In this document: positions 22,620 to 32,713 of the stretch, one piece after another
How positions within the stretch are numbered: the stretch's first letter is position 1
Layout of the letters: each line of letters starts with the position of its first letter
DNA from: CAZSAK01 sp964605155
Lineage (GTDB): Bacteria; Pseudomonadota; Gammaproteobacteria; SZUA-140
Reading direction: 5' to 3'
Length of the DNA: 64,000 bases
NCBI GenBank assembly: GCA_964605155.1
Contig: CAZSAK010000006.1
Span: forward strand, 30,464 to 94,463
Notes under the pieces: generated by a model
What the model saw: the letters and a program-made list of their open reading frames with translations, nothing else
Told to the model about the DNA's origin: nothing
Database searches by the model: none
Made by a program: the position numbers and the translations under genes

Positions 22620-24056
22620 TTATGTCAGAACTGTCGCGCATAATGTCAACAGGGAAGTTGGATAGATACCCAATGCCAATACAGCCAAACCATTCGCACT
22701 CATGACCACTCGCATATCGAGATTGGTCTGCAGCGGCGTCGAGTCTTCAGCCTTGTCAAAATACATAAATTTGATAATACGTAAATAATAGAATGCACCG
22801 ATGACAGAAAAGATCACCGCAGTCACGGCCAACCAGACCAGATTGATATCAACTACCGCCTTCAATACGGACAGTTTTGCATAAAATCCGGCGGTTGGCG
22901 GAACCCCCGCCATGGAAAACATCAGGATCAGCATCATAAAGGCAAACCATGGACTCTTTTCGTTGAGACCCTTGAAATCATCGATATTGTCTCCCTCAAA
23001 CCCTTTCCGGCTCAGAAAGATTACCATGCCGAAGGCTCCCAGACTCATCAGGGCATAGACAAGGATATAGAACATCGCGGCCGAATAGCCCGCCGAGGTA
23101 CCTGCCAGGATACCCAGCAACATAAAGCCGACATGCGAAATGGTCGAATACGCCAGCATGCGTTTGATGTTGCGCTGTACGATGGCAATGACATTTCCGA
23201 CGACGATTGACAGTACCGCAATAATGACCAGCATATCGATCCACTGTACATGGAGACCCTCAAGGCCGTCGATCAACAGCCTTATCATCATCGCAAAGGC
23301 GGCAATCTTCGGGGCCGTACCGATATAAAGCGTCACCGCGGTCGGCGCGCCATGATACACATCCGGTATCCACATATGAAAAGGTACGCCACCCAGCTTG
23401 AACACCAGACCGACGATCACAAAAGACAGACCGAACAGCAACACAACATCATCGCTGGAACTGCTGCGAATATAGGCGCCGACCTCGCCGATGTCGAGAC
23501 TGCCCGTGGCGCCATACAGCATGGACATGCCATATAGCAGGATACCCGAAGCGATCGCTCCCAATACGAAATACTTCATTGCCGCCTCCGAGGACTCGAT
23601 TGAATCCCGGTTCAGTGCCACCAGGGCATATTGGGTAAGCGACAACAGTTCCAGGCCGAGATAGATCGTAAGCAGGCTGTGGGAGGATATCATCACCATC
23701 ATACCCAGTACGCCAAACAGGGCAAGAACATAGAATTCACCCTTGAATAATTGACGAACGACAAGAAACTCTCGTGAATAAACGAAAACCGAGGCAGTAA
23801 TAAGATAAACGAACATCTTGAGTATATTGGACATGCTGTCATTGATGAACATATCACTGAAGGTCAACTCGGGATGGGGAGAGATCAGGCTTACTGTCAG
23901 AACGGCCGCGCCCAGCAAGGTCGCTTGTGACAACAGATAGGTAATAACGCGACTGTTGTCTGTCAGGAAAAGATCAACGACCAGGATAATACAAGCCATC
24001 ATCAACACAAAAATTTCCGGCAATGCAGGCACAACGTTAGGGTTTATAAAGTCCAT
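22620..24056 (-). CDS. nuoN: NADH-quinone oxidoreductase subunit N
   Basis: Antiporter-like proton-pumping subunit of complex I, 478 residues with about 14 transmembrane helices. The conserved QRNIKRMLAYSTISHVGFM helix and MAGVPPTAGFYAKLSVLK are visible. It is the last gene of the operon, 20 bases after nuoM. Confidence 0.96.
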   Translation of the reverse strand: MDFINPNVVPALPEIFVLMMACIILVVDLFLTDNSRVITYLLSQATLLGAAVLTVSLISPHPELTFSDMFINDSMSNILKMFVYLITASVFVYSREFLVVRQLFKGEFYVLALFGVLGMMVMISSHSLLTIYLGLELLSLTQYALVALNRDSIESSEAAMKYFVLGAIASGILLYGMSMLYGATGSLDIGEVGAYIRSSSSDDVVLLFGLSFVIVGLVFKLGGVPFHMWIPDVYHGAPTAVTLYIGTAPKIAAFAMMIRLLIDGLEGLHVQWIDMLVIIAVLSIVVGNVIAIVQRNIKRMLAYSTISHVGFMLLGILAGTSAGYSAAMFYILVYALMSLGAFGMVIFLSRKGFEGDNIDDFKGLNEKSPWFAFMMLILMFSMAGVPPTAGFYAKLSVLKAVVDINLVWLAVTAVIFSVIGAFYYLRIIKFMYFDKAEDSTPLQTNLDMRVVMSANGLAVLALGIYPTSLLTLCATVLT

Positions 24057-24076
24057 ATCAGCCTATTCGCAAACTC

Positions 24077-25603
24077 TCATAATTTGGAAACCACCACATG
24101 TTCCAGCAGATGATTCACGGATTCATGCATGACATCGATCAAAGGCGCCGGCCAGATACCGAAAAACAACACCACTACTGCCAGTGATCCCAGTACCACT
24201 AATTCCCTGGAATTGAGGTCTTTCAGCCCGGCAACATTTTTATTCGCGATATCACCGAATATGACACGCTTGACCAACCATAATGTATAGCCCGCCCCGA
24301 AAACCAGTATAGTCGCGGCCAGAAAGGCATACCAGAAATTTGCCTTGAAGGCGCTCAGAATCACCATAAATTCGCCGACGAAACCTGACGTACCCGGTAG
24401 ACCCGCATTGGCCATGGCAAACAATACCATCAGGGCGCCGAACACGGGCATGGTATTGATGACACCGCCATAATCACTGATATTGCGAGTATGCATGCGG
24501 TCATACATAACTCCCACACAGAGAAACAGCGCACCTGAGATAAAACCATGGGAAATCATCTGAACCAGGGCGCCCTCAACTCCCATGGCAGCGCCTTTTA
24601 TATTGCCGGTATTCGCAAATATACCGAAGACAAGAAAGAATCCCAGTGTGACAAAACCCATATGGGATATCGAGGAATAGGCAATGAGTTTCTTCATATC
24701 CTCCTGCACCAGTGCAACGAGCGCGATATATACCACCGCAATCAGCGACAGGGTAATGATCAGCCAGTCCAGCTCCATGCTTGCATCCGGTGTGATTGGC
24801 AGCATGAAACGTACAAAGCCGTAAGCACCCATCTTCAGCATGATGGCCGCCAGTATCACCGAACCGCCGGTCGGTGCCTCGACATGGGCATCAGGCAACC
24901 AGGTGTGCACCGGCCACATCGGGACCTTGACAGCGAATGCAATCAGAAACCCCAGAAACAGCAGGATCTGTTCTTTCCTGTCAAGTTGCAGCTGATGAAA
25001 ATCCAGAATCGAAAATGTGTGTGCCGGCTCCATTTGAAATGACAGATAGATCATCGCAACCAGAAGGAATACCGATCCCAGAAAGGTGTACAGAAAAAAC
25101 TTGATGGCGGCGTACACCCGGCGTGGCCCACCCCATATTCCAATAATCAGGAACATCGGCACCAGCATGCCTTCCCAGAACACATAAAACAGAATGGCAT
25201 CGAGTGCGCTGAACACGCCTATCATCATGCCTTCCATGATCAGGAACGAGGCCATATATTGGGAGACTTTGTCCTGTATGACCTCCCAGGCGGCAATCAC
25301 CACAAGCACCGTCGAGAAGGTAGTCAGTATGATCAGCGGCATCGAGATGCCGTCCACTCCGAGGTGATAATTGATGTTGAATGTCGGTATCCATGCACCC
25401 TTTTCCACAAATTGCATTTCGTAAGTGGAAACGTCAAAACCGGTATACAGCAGTATTGACATCAGAAAAGTGACAATCGATACCGCCAGGCTGATCTGGC
25501 GTACCAGTAACTTGTTCCCGCCTGAGGATACAGCGAGTACCAGCAAGCCGCCAAGGATAGGCAGCCAGATAACAATGCTCAGCAGGGGCAGATCGGATGA
25601 CAT
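24077..25603 (-). CDS. nuoM: NADH-quinone oxidoreductase subunit M
   Basis: Proton-pumping antiporter-like subunit, 508 residues. Recognised by YQVDGIS-type NYHLGVDGISMPLIIL, FYVFWEGMLVPMFLIIG (the conserved Glu of the pump), KVPMWPVHTWLPDAHVEAPT and KKLIAYSSISHMGFV, then TLG. It is followed by nuoN and preceded by nuoL with a 29-base spacer. Confidence 0.97.
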   Translation of the reverse strand: MSSDLPLLSIVIWLPILGGLLVLAVSSGGNKLLVRQISLAVSIVTFLMSILLYTGFDVSTYEMQFVEKGAWIPTFNINYHLGVDGISMPLIILTTFSTVLVVIAAWEVIQDKVSQYMASFLIMEGMMIGVFSALDAILFYVFWEGMLVPMFLIIGIWGGPRRVYAAIKFFLYTFLGSVFLLVAMIYLSFQMEPAHTFSILDFHQLQLDRKEQILLFLGFLIAFAVKVPMWPVHTWLPDAHVEAPTGGSVILAAIMLKMGAYGFVRFMLPITPDASMELDWLIITLSLIAVVYIALVALVQEDMKKLIAYSSISHMGFVTLGFFLVFGIFANTGNIKGAAMGVEGALVQMISHGFISGALFLCVGVMYDRMHTRNISDYGGVINTMPVFGALMVLFAMANAGLPGTSGFVGEFMVILSAFKANFWYAFLAATILVFGAGYTLWLVKRVIFGDIANKNVAGLKDLNSRELVVLGSLAVVVLFFGIWPAPLIDVMHESVNHLLEHVVVSKL

Positions 25604-25632
25604 CCTTTACCTTTTTTACAATTATTTATTTA

Positions 25633-27585
25633 TTACAACACCACAAAAAAGCCCAGTAACACTATCAGGCCGATTATCATGGCAAAGGCGTAGTGATACA
25701 GATAACCTGACTGTATGTAGCGTAATCGAGCGGATATCCAGCCGATCATGTTGGCCGTGCCATTGACCATGATGCCGTCGATGACCACTACGTCACCGTT
25801 TTTCCAGAACATACTGCCTATCCTGCGGCTGCCACCGGCAAAGAAAGCCTGATAGAAATCATCAAAGCCGTATTTGCGCACAAGTACGTTATAAACAAAT
25901 GCGAATTTGTCCTTGAGGAGATCGGGAAGTCCGGGATTTAGCATATATAGCAGCCAGGCTACAAAGACACCACTGATCGCAAACCAGAATGGCATATCAG
26001 TAAATGTATGCGTGATAAATCCAAGCGGTCCTTCAAATTCAGTTGAGAAATGAATAAAGACATTGTGGATATCGCTGACGACAATTGCATCGCCGAAATA
26101 ACCACCAAACAATAGCGGTTCTATAGTGGGATAGCCAATGACCAATGATGGGATCGCGAGTAAAACCAATGGAACGGTGACAACCCCTGGAGATTCCTTT
26201 AAATGTGAACGGGTATGGTTGTCCATTCTTTCCTTGCCATGAAAAACCAGGAAAAACATGCGGAACGTATACAGCGCGGTTACAAAAACGCCACAAAGCA
26301 CTGCAAGATATGCAAAACCGGCACCTGTGATATGAGAAAACTCAACGGCCTCGACTATCGCATCCTTGGAAAAGAAACCTGCTGTACCTGGAAATCCGAT
26401 CAAGGCCAGAGAACCAATCAGCGCCGTCCAGTAGGTGATCGGCATATATTTCTTGAGCCCGCCCATATTACGCATATCCTGATCGTGATGCATGGCGATG
26501 ATCACCGATCCGGCAGCGAGGAACAGCAAGGCCTTGAAGAAGGCATGTGTCATGAGATGAAAGATTGCTGCGCCATAGGCGGAGACACCCAGAGCTACCG
26601 TCATATAGCCCAGTTGTGACAGTGTCGAATAGGCCACTACTCGTTTGATATCATTTTGTACCAGACCCAACAGGCCCATGAATATTGCCGTCAGCGCCCC
26701 GATGATCAACACTACCGATAACGCCGTATCAGAAAGTTCATAGAGAGGCGACATACGGGCCACCATGAAGATGCCGGCCGTCACCATGGTGGCGGCATGG
26801 ATCAGGGCCGAGATCGGTGTCGGGCCCTCCATCGAATCAGGCAACCAGACATGCAGGGGCATCTGTGCCGATTTGCCCATGGCACCCAGAAACAGCAGCA
26901 GGCATATCACCGTCATTAACGACCATTGATGCCCCTGAATAATTTCAATCGTCACATCCTTCATCAGTGGAGCTGCCTCGAATACATCGGTGTAATCAAG
27001 ACTGTTGAAATACATAAGTATGGCGGCAATACCTAGCAGAAAGCCGAAATCACCGACGCGGTTGACAATAAAGGCCTTGAGATTGGCGAAAATTGCACTT
27101 TCCCGCTTGAACCAGAATCCGATCAATAAATAGGAAACCAGTCCGACCGCCTCCCATCCGAAGAACAGTTGCATGAAATTGTTTGACATAACAAGCATCA
27201 GCATCGCAAAGGTAAACAGTGCGGTATAGCTGAAGAAGCGTTGGTAGCCAGGATCGTCATGCATATAGCCGATGGTATAGATATGTACCATCAGCGAAAC
27301 AAAGGTCACGACCATCAACATGAGAGCAGTCAGCCGGTCAATCAGGAATCCTATCTCGAACTGGATGCCATCGCTCACCATCCAGGTATATACCGTACCG
27401 TTGAAGGGAGCACTGTCATCAAGCACAATATGTTTAAAGACCACCAGGGACAATATGAAGGAAACCGCGACACCGCTGATAGCCGCCCAATGTGCGCCCG
27501 AACGTCCGATCTTCCTGCCGAACAACCCGGCAAGTATCGAACCGAGCAGAGGTGCAAGCACAATCAGTATATAGACTGCTTTCAT
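25633..27585 (-). CDS. nuoL: NADH-quinone oxidoreductase subunit L
   Basis: The largest membrane subunit, 650 residues. It carries FFGWEAVGLVSYLLIGFW, the AQMPLHVWLPDSMEGPTPI loop, KRVVAYSTLSQLGYMTVALG, and the long C-terminal lateral helix that clamps the antiporter subunits (last 150 residues, ending IIGLIVLLGFFVVL). Start ATG at 27585, 16 bases after nuoK. Confidence 0.97.
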   Translation of the reverse strand: MKAVYILIVLAPLLGSILAGLFGRKIGRSGAHWAAISGVAVSFILSLVVFKHIVLDDSAPFNGTVYTWMVSDGIQFEIGFLIDRLTALMLMVVTFVSLMVHIYTIGYMHDDPGYQRFFSYTALFTFAMLMLVMSNNFMQLFFGWEAVGLVSYLLIGFWFKRESAIFANLKAFIVNRVGDFGFLLGIAAILMYFNSLDYTDVFEAAPLMKDVTIEIIQGHQWSLMTVICLLLFLGAMGKSAQMPLHVWLPDSMEGPTPISALIHAATMVTAGIFMVARMSPLYELSDTALSVVLIIGALTAIFMGLLGLVQNDIKRVVAYSTLSQLGYMTVALGVSAYGAAIFHLMTHAFFKALLFLAAGSVIIAMHHDQDMRNMGGLKKYMPITYWTALIGSLALIGFPGTAGFFSKDAIVEAVEFSHITGAGFAYLAVLCGVFVTALYTFRMFFLVFHGKERMDNHTRSHLKESPGVVTVPLVLLAIPSLVIGYPTIEPLLFGGYFGDAIVVSDIHNVFIHFSTEFEGPLGFITHTFTDMPFWFAISGVFVAWLLYMLNPGLPDLLKDKFAFVYNVLVRKYGFDDFYQAFFAGGSRRIGSMFWKNGDVVVIDGIMVNGTANMIGWISARLRYIQSGYLYHYAFAMIIGLIVLLGFFVVL

Positions 27586-27601
27586 GAAGCCTGTTCCCGC
27601 A

Positions 27602-27907
27602 CTATCCCTTTAATGTATCCATGTTGCTGACGTTAATGGTGCGTCTGTTTCTAAACAGAAGAACCAGGATCGCAAGACCGATGGCCGCCTCTGCGGCTGC
27701 AACCGTTAATATAAAAAATACAAAAATCTGGCCTGCGGTATCGCCGAGATAATGTGAAAAGGCGACAAAATTCATATTAACGGCCAGTAACATCAGCTCA
27801 ATGGACATCAATATGATGATGACATTCCTGCGATTGAGAAATATACCGGCCATGCTGATACAGAACAGTATTGCGCCAAGTATCAGGAAATCAGACAATG
27901 CAATCAT
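27602..27907 (-). CDS. nuoK: NADH-quinone oxidoreductase subunit K
   Basis: A 101-residue protein with three transmembrane helices. The conserved Glu of helix 2 appears in IILMSIELMLLAVNMNFV, and a second one in AAEAAIGLAILVLLFRNR. Both lie in the proton path of complex I. It is separated from nuoJ by 5 bases. Confidence 0.97.
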   Translation of the reverse strand: MIALSDFLILGAILFCISMAGIFLNRRNVIIILMSIELMLLAVNMNFVAFSHYLGDTAGQIFVFFILTVAAAEAAIGLAILVLLFRNRRTINVSNMDTLKG

Positions 27908-27912
27908 ATTAA

Positions 27913-28527
27913 TTATACATCCCGGTGCTTTTTTTCCGCTTGCATCTTGACCACTCGAATACGATCCTCGCGCCGGATCATGACCTGTTGTGCGGGATTC
28001 TGGTATTTGGTCTGCGGGCGCTTACGCATCGTCAGGGCGATAGCGGCAACGATGGCCAGCAGCAGAATCACAGCGGCAATCTCGAATGGATAGACATAGA
28101 TCGTATAGAGAATACTACCCAGCTCCCTGGTATTGCTGTAATCCGCGGCGTGCCGGATGGGTGCTGCGATATTGTCCATGCCGAAATGCTTGGGTCCGAC
28201 GACCAATGTCATTTCGATCAGGACGATTGCTGCCACCAGGGCACCGGCGGGTAGATATCTTACAAAACCGGCCCTTAGCGGGGTAAGGTTGAAATCAAGC
28301 ATCATAACGACGAACAGGAATAACACCATGACGGCCCCGACATATACCAGCACCAGGACAATGGCAAGAAATTCCGCTTCCAGTAATATCCAGATACCAG
28401 CGGAGGTAAAAAATGCCAGCACCAGGAACAGCACTGCATGTACAGGATTTCGCACAAGCACAACCATAGCCGCCGCCAGTACGAGTATGGTACCAAAAAA
28501 ATAAAATATGATTGGCTCGATGTTCAT
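27913..28527 (-). CDS. nuoJ: NADH-quinone oxidoreductase subunit J
   Basis: A 204-residue membrane subunit with five helices: NPVHAVLFLVLAFFTSAGIW, LAIVLVLVYVGAVMVLFLFV, then the conserved MMLDFN. It has a basic C-terminal tail. Unlike the other genes of the operon it is preceded by a 215-base spacer with two hairpins, so it may have a separate promoter or depend on a processed transcript. Confidence 0.96.
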   Translation of the reverse strand: MNIEPIIFYFFGTILVLAAAMVVLVRNPVHAVLFLVLAFFTSAGIWILLEAEFLAIVLVLVYVGAVMVLFLFVVMMLDFNLTPLRAGFVRYLPAGALVAAIVLIEMTLVVGPKHFGMDNIAAPIRHAADYSNTRELGSILYTIYVYPFEIAAVILLLAIVAAIALTMRKRPQTKYQNPAQQVMIRREDRIRVVKMQAEKKHRDV

Positions 28528-28742
28528 TGATTATAGTTTATAGTAAGTAACGTGCGCCTTGCTTTCCTTATTTTTACATTTATTATTTCCCCGATTCGCG
28601 AGGAGTGCGCGAATATACCTTGCAATACTTTATAGTTAATTATTAAAAATCCGCTACCCTTCACCGTTATGCACGGTCAGGATACAGCCGTAGAGTATCC
28701 CCAGTAATATTTTACTGTCTCTGAAACGTTCAGAGACAGCCT
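28528..28742 (-). promoter_or_regulatory. Hairpin-bearing spacer between nuoI and nuoJ
   Basis: No open reading frame. Two perfect inverted repeats: CTGTCTCTGAA (28715-28725) with TTCAGAGACAG (28729-28739), an 11-bp stem with a 3-base loop that starts 3 bases after the nuoI stop; and ATTCGCG (28594-28600) with CGCGAAT (28608-28614). Neither is followed by a T-run on the minus strand, so they look more like mRNA processing or stability elements than terminators. Confidence 0.55.
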
Positions 28743-29231
28743 TCACCGGTAACGCGCGTCTTTGGCCCGGTCAGCGGCGATCTGTTTTTCGTACTTATCA
28801 CCCACCGCCAGTAATTTGTCCTTTGTCATTATGTTCTCTCCCCGCTTTTCAAAATGATATTCATAAATACGGGTTTCCACAATCGCATCGACCGGACAGG
28901 ACTCCTCACAGAAACCACAATAGACACACTTGAACAGATCGATATCATAGCGCGTGGTCCGCCGTGTGCCGTCTGCGCGCGGCTCGGCCTCGATCGTAAT
29001 GGCAAGGGCCGGACAGACCGCCTCGCATAACTTGCAGGCGATACAGCGTTCTTCACCGTTGGCGTAACGACGCAGTGCGTGCATGCCGCGGAAACGGTTT
29101 GATTGCGGTGTCTTTTCCTCAGGGTACTGCACCGTGAATTTGCGGGAAAAGAAATATTTACCGGTTAAAAACAATCCGCGAAACAGTTCGAACAAGATAA
29201 AACTTTTTACATAATGTTGTAATTTGTTCAT
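28743..29231 (-). CDS. nuoI: NADH-quinone oxidoreductase subunit I
   Basis: A 162-residue ferredoxin-like subunit that carries clusters N6a and N6b. Both tetranuclear motifs are intact: CIACKLCEAVCP and CVYCGFCEESCPVDAIVE. The N-terminal amphipathic helix LFRGLFLTGKYFFSR docks it on the membrane arm. It starts 12 bases after nuoH. Confidence 0.97.
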   Translation of the reverse strand: MNKLQHYVKSFILFELFRGLFLTGKYFFSRKFTVQYPEEKTPQSNRFRGMHALRRYANGEERCIACKLCEAVCPALAITIEAEPRADGTRRTTRYDIDLFKCVYCGFCEESCPVDAIVETRIYEYHFEKRGENIMTKDKLLAVGDKYEKQIAADRAKDARYR

Positions 29232-29243
29232 AGCGTGTTACCT

Positions 29244-30284
29244 TCAGTCAAACCATGGCGGCAGATGACCCAGGATCATGACGCCTTCCACCAGGATCCA
29301 GAAGATCGTCAGCGGAATAAACACCTTCCAGCCCAGGCGCATGATCTGGTCGTAGCGATAACGTGGGAAGGTCGCGCGAAACCATAGGAATAAAAACAGG
29401 AAAACCGCCATCTTGGCCAGCAACCAGAAGATACCGGGCACCCAGGTAAAATAATCTTCCAGGAATGTACCCTGAAAAGGTGACAGCCAGCCACCCATAA
29501 ACATCAGTACGGTCAATGCCGATACCAGAATCATATTCGCGTATTCAGCGAGAAAGAACAACGCAAAGGTCATACCCGAATATTCGACATGAAAGCCCGC
29601 GACGATTTCGGATTCACCTTCAGCCACGTCAAAGGGCGCGCGGTTGGTCTCGGCGAGCCCTGAAATAAAGAACACCAGAAACATCGGTAATAACGGCAAC
29701 CAGAACCAGTGGATCAGGCTACCCTCTTGCGAACGTACTACATCGCCGAGATTCAGGCTTCCCGCCGCCATTAACACACACACCAGCGCAAATCCCATGG
29801 CAATCTCATAGGCGACCATTTGTGCCGCCGAACGCAAGGCGCCGAGAAAGGCATATTTTGAATTCGAAGCCCAACCGGCGATGATGATTCCGTACACTCC
29901 CATGGATGACAGCGCCAGTATATACAGCAGGCCGGCGTCAATGTCGGCGAGGATCATCCCATCGTCAAACGGGATCACTGCCCATGCCGCCAGCGAGGGG
30001 GCGAGGGCTAGAAGCGGTGCGAGGAGAAACAGGAAGCGGTTGGACCTGGTCGGGATGATGATTTCCTTCATGACCAGTTTCAGGCCGTCAGCGATCGGTT
30101 GCAGCAGACCGCGGGGACCCACCCTGTTGGGACCGATACGGACCTGGATATAGCCGATCACCTTGCGTTCCGCCAGGGTCAGATATGCGACCGTAAGCAT
30201 GATGGGTACGGCGATTGCGGTGATCTTGAGACTGATCTGCATCACCACCGGCATCCCATCCCATATGGAGGTCAATGTTTCCAT
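29244..30284 (-). CDS. nuoH: NADH-quinone oxidoreductase subunit H
   Basis: A 346-residue membrane subunit that forms the quinone tunnel. Motifs: LAERKVIGYIQVRIGPNRVG, then LQPIADGLKL; ETNRAPFDVAEGESEIVAG; and FFLAEYANM. The start is ATG at 30284, fixed by GGAG 6 bases upstream inside the end of nuoG. The frame extends to 30383 only because nuoG is read in another frame. Confidence 0.97.
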   Translation of the reverse strand: METLTSIWDGMPVVMQISLKITAIAVPIMLTVAYLTLAERKVIGYIQVRIGPNRVGPRGLLQPIADGLKLVMKEIIIPTRSNRFLFLLAPLLALAPSLAAWAVIPFDDGMILADIDAGLLYILALSSMGVYGIIIAGWASNSKYAFLGALRSAAQMVAYEIAMGFALVCVLMAAGSLNLGDVVRSQEGSLIHWFWLPLLPMFLVFFISGLAETNRAPFDVAEGESEIVAGFHVEYSGMTFALFFLAEYANMILVSALTVLMFMGGWLSPFQGTFLEDYFTWVPGIFWLLAKMAVFLFLFLWFRATFPRYRYDQIMRLGWKVFIPLTIFWILVEGVMILGHLPPWFD

Positions 30285-30295
30285 CAACGTCTCCG

Positions 30296-32713
30296 TCAGG
30301 CCCCTGACCTGGTCAGTGAGATCGGGCCTGTATGGACACCCATCGTGGTCACAGCGGGTATGGCCATCGGCAGCAATACACAACCATCAGGCAGCCTGTC
30401 ATCGATGCTCACGGGTAATGTCACCTCATGTCCATTCTGACAAGCAATTGCCTTATCCCCTTCAGTCAGCCCCTGCTGACGTGCAGTCGTTTCATTGATA
30501 CGTATGGCTGCATCATTGTTTGCCGCCGCAACTTGTTGCAGGGCATCGGCCCGGCGCACGATATTGTCAACCGCATAGATGGGAACATCGGCAATCCGTA
30601 TCATGCCATCATGTTGTGCCGATAGACGTCCAGGTACATACGGCTCGCGGCTTGCATTGGAAGGCAGTATTCCGGTCGTCTTGGTGGCGAGTTCGTCTCG
30701 CACATCTTCGGACGATACATAATCAAACCCGTCCAGTTCCAGAAAGTTCCCCAATACACGCAATACCTTCCAGGCTGGACGCGCTTCACCCGGGGGCTTC
30801 ACAGCACCTGTAAAACCCTGCCATAATCCTTCTGCATTGACATAGGTTCCGGATGTCTCGGAGAACGGTGTCACTGGCAGTAACACGTTGGCATACTGCT
30901 TCATCATGTCACTGTAATAAGGAGTCAGCGCAATGACAAACTCGGCGTTGCCGAGGGAGTTGAGCGCCGTTGCAGGGTCGGAACAATCAAACTCCGGTTC
31001 AATATTCAACAGCAGATAGGCCTTAAGCGGTGACTCGAACATCGATCGGGCATTCAATCCTGTCCCGGTGACACCCTCACCCCCTGCATTGCGGTGCGGT
31101 ACCGCGCCGGCGATCCATGCACCGGCACTGTTGGCTCCATCGGTAAGATAACCCAGCGTTGTTCCTGTGGCCTCGGCAATAAAACCTGCCAGTAACCGCA
31201 GTGTCGAAAACGCGGGATGGAAATGGGCATAACAGCCCAGCAGGACGCTGCCTTTTTTTGCATTTACAAGATGACCAGCGATCGCCTTATGGGTATCATC
31301 CGCAGCACTGTCTTTCAACAGATCTGACAATGCCTGCGGCACGGATTTGCCTGTATGGTCCAGTACAGCCCTGGCTATACCCGCCAGGGCATGCTCCATA
31401 CCAGCAGGAGAGACAATCTGCTTTTCAGACAGTGGAAAATTGAACTCGTAGTCTACCGGATTGATGGCCATCAAACGTCCACCGGCGAGGGCCGCCTTGC
31501 GCAAGCGATGACCGGCGATTGGTTGTTCCTTGCGGATATTGGAACCGATCAGCAATGCGACATCGAGCCGCTCCAGATCCTCGATCGGCTGACCCAGCCA
31601 GGGAAAAACCGGGGCACTGTCCTGATCGCTGAAATCAAGCTGCCTGAGGCGATGATCGATGTTGGCACTTCCCATTCCACGGGTAAGCAGTTGCGCAAGG
31701 TACATCTCCTCCAGTGTGCAACTCGGCGAAACCAGGGTGCCGAACTGGCCGATACCGTGGGTGGCGGTCACCGACTTCATTCTGTTTACCGTAAAATCAA
31801 GAGCTGTATTCCAGTCGGTTTCCTGCCAATTCCCGTCCTGCTTGATCATTGGCACACGTAAACGATCAGTGCTGACCAGTCCTTCATAACTGTAGCGATC
31901 ACGGTCCGATATCCATACCTCATTGATCTGCTCATTCTCCCGCGGATCGACACGCATGACCTCGTCATTGCGCGTTTGCAAATAGAGGTTGGACCCTATG
32001 CAGTCATGGGGTGCAATTGAATCCCGTATTTTCATCTCCCACGTGCGGGCGGTAAACCTGTAAGGTTTGGACGTCAAGGCACCCACCGGACACAAATCGA
32101 TGACGTTGCCCGACATCTCGGAAACCAGGGCCTTTTCAATATATGTCCCGATACTCATGTGTTCACCACGCCCGGTGGCACCCAGTTCCTTGAGACCTGC
32201 GATCTCCTCGCCAAAACGGATGCACCGCGTACAGTGGATACACCGGGTCATCTCGGTACTGATGAGAGGACCGATGTTTTTGTCCTTGACGACACGTTTC
32301 ATTTCAGAAAATTTCGAATAATCGCTGCCGTAGCCCAATGAAAGATCCTGCAGGTCGCATTCACCACCCTGATCGCAGATCGGGCAATCAAGCGGATGAT
32401 TGATCAGCAGGAATTCCATGGTGCCGCGTTGCGCCTCTATCGCCATCGGCGATTTGGTATAGACCTTCATCCCCTCGGTTACCGGGGTGGCACACGCCGG
32501 CAGGGGTTTGGGTACCTTTTCTACCTGGATAAGACACATCCGGCAGTTGGCGGCAACTGACAGTTTCTTGTGATAGCAAAAACGCGGGATCGGTATTTCA
32601 GCGGCATCCGCAACCTCGATAATCATGGCGCCACGACGTGCCTGCAGCGGTACACCATCGATCTCGATATTGACCAGATCTTCCTGTTTGACCGAATCTG
32701 CGGTAGCACTCAT
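30296..32713 (-). CDS. nuoG: NADH-quinone oxidoreductase subunit G
   Basis: The large 805-residue peripheral subunit. The N-terminal domain holds the 2Fe-2S site (CYHKKLSVAANCRMC), then HPLDCPICDQGGECDLQD and CIHCTRCIRFGEE for 4Fe-4S clusters. The following molybdopterin-oxidoreductase-like part has lost cofactor binding in the family. The start ATG overlaps the nuoF stop by 4 bases. Somewhat shorter than the enteric form. Confidence 0.96.
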   Translation of the reverse strand: MSATADSVKQEDLVNIEIDGVPLQARRGAMIIEVADAAEIPIPRFCYHKKLSVAANCRMCLIQVEKVPKPLPACATPVTEGMKVYTKSPMAIEAQRGTMEFLLINHPLDCPICDQGGECDLQDLSLGYGSDYSKFSEMKRVVKDKNIGPLISTEMTRCIHCTRCIRFGEEIAGLKELGATGRGEHMSIGTYIEKALVSEMSGNVIDLCPVGALTSKPYRFTARTWEMKIRDSIAPHDCIGSNLYLQTRNDEVMRVDPRENEQINEVWISDRDRYSYEGLVSTDRLRVPMIKQDGNWQETDWNTALDFTVNRMKSVTATHGIGQFGTLVSPSCTLEEMYLAQLLTRGMGSANIDHRLRQLDFSDQDSAPVFPWLGQPIEDLERLDVALLIGSNIRKEQPIAGHRLRKAALAGGRLMAINPVDYEFNFPLSEKQIVSPAGMEHALAGIARAVLDHTGKSVPQALSDLLKDSAADDTHKAIAGHLVNAKKGSVLLGCYAHFHPAFSTLRLLAGFIAEATGTTLGYLTDGANSAGAWIAGAVPHRNAGGEGVTGTGLNARSMFESPLKAYLLLNIEPEFDCSDPATALNSLGNAEFVIALTPYYSDMMKQYANVLLPVTPFSETSGTYVNAEGLWQGFTGAVKPPGEARPAWKVLRVLGNFLELDGFDYVSSEDVRDELATKTTGILPSNASREPYVPGRLSAQHDGMIRIADVPIYAVDNIVRRADALQQVAAANNDAAIRINETTARQQGLTEGDKAIACQNGHEVTLPVSIDDRLPDGCVLLPMAIPAVTTMGVHTGPISLTRSGA

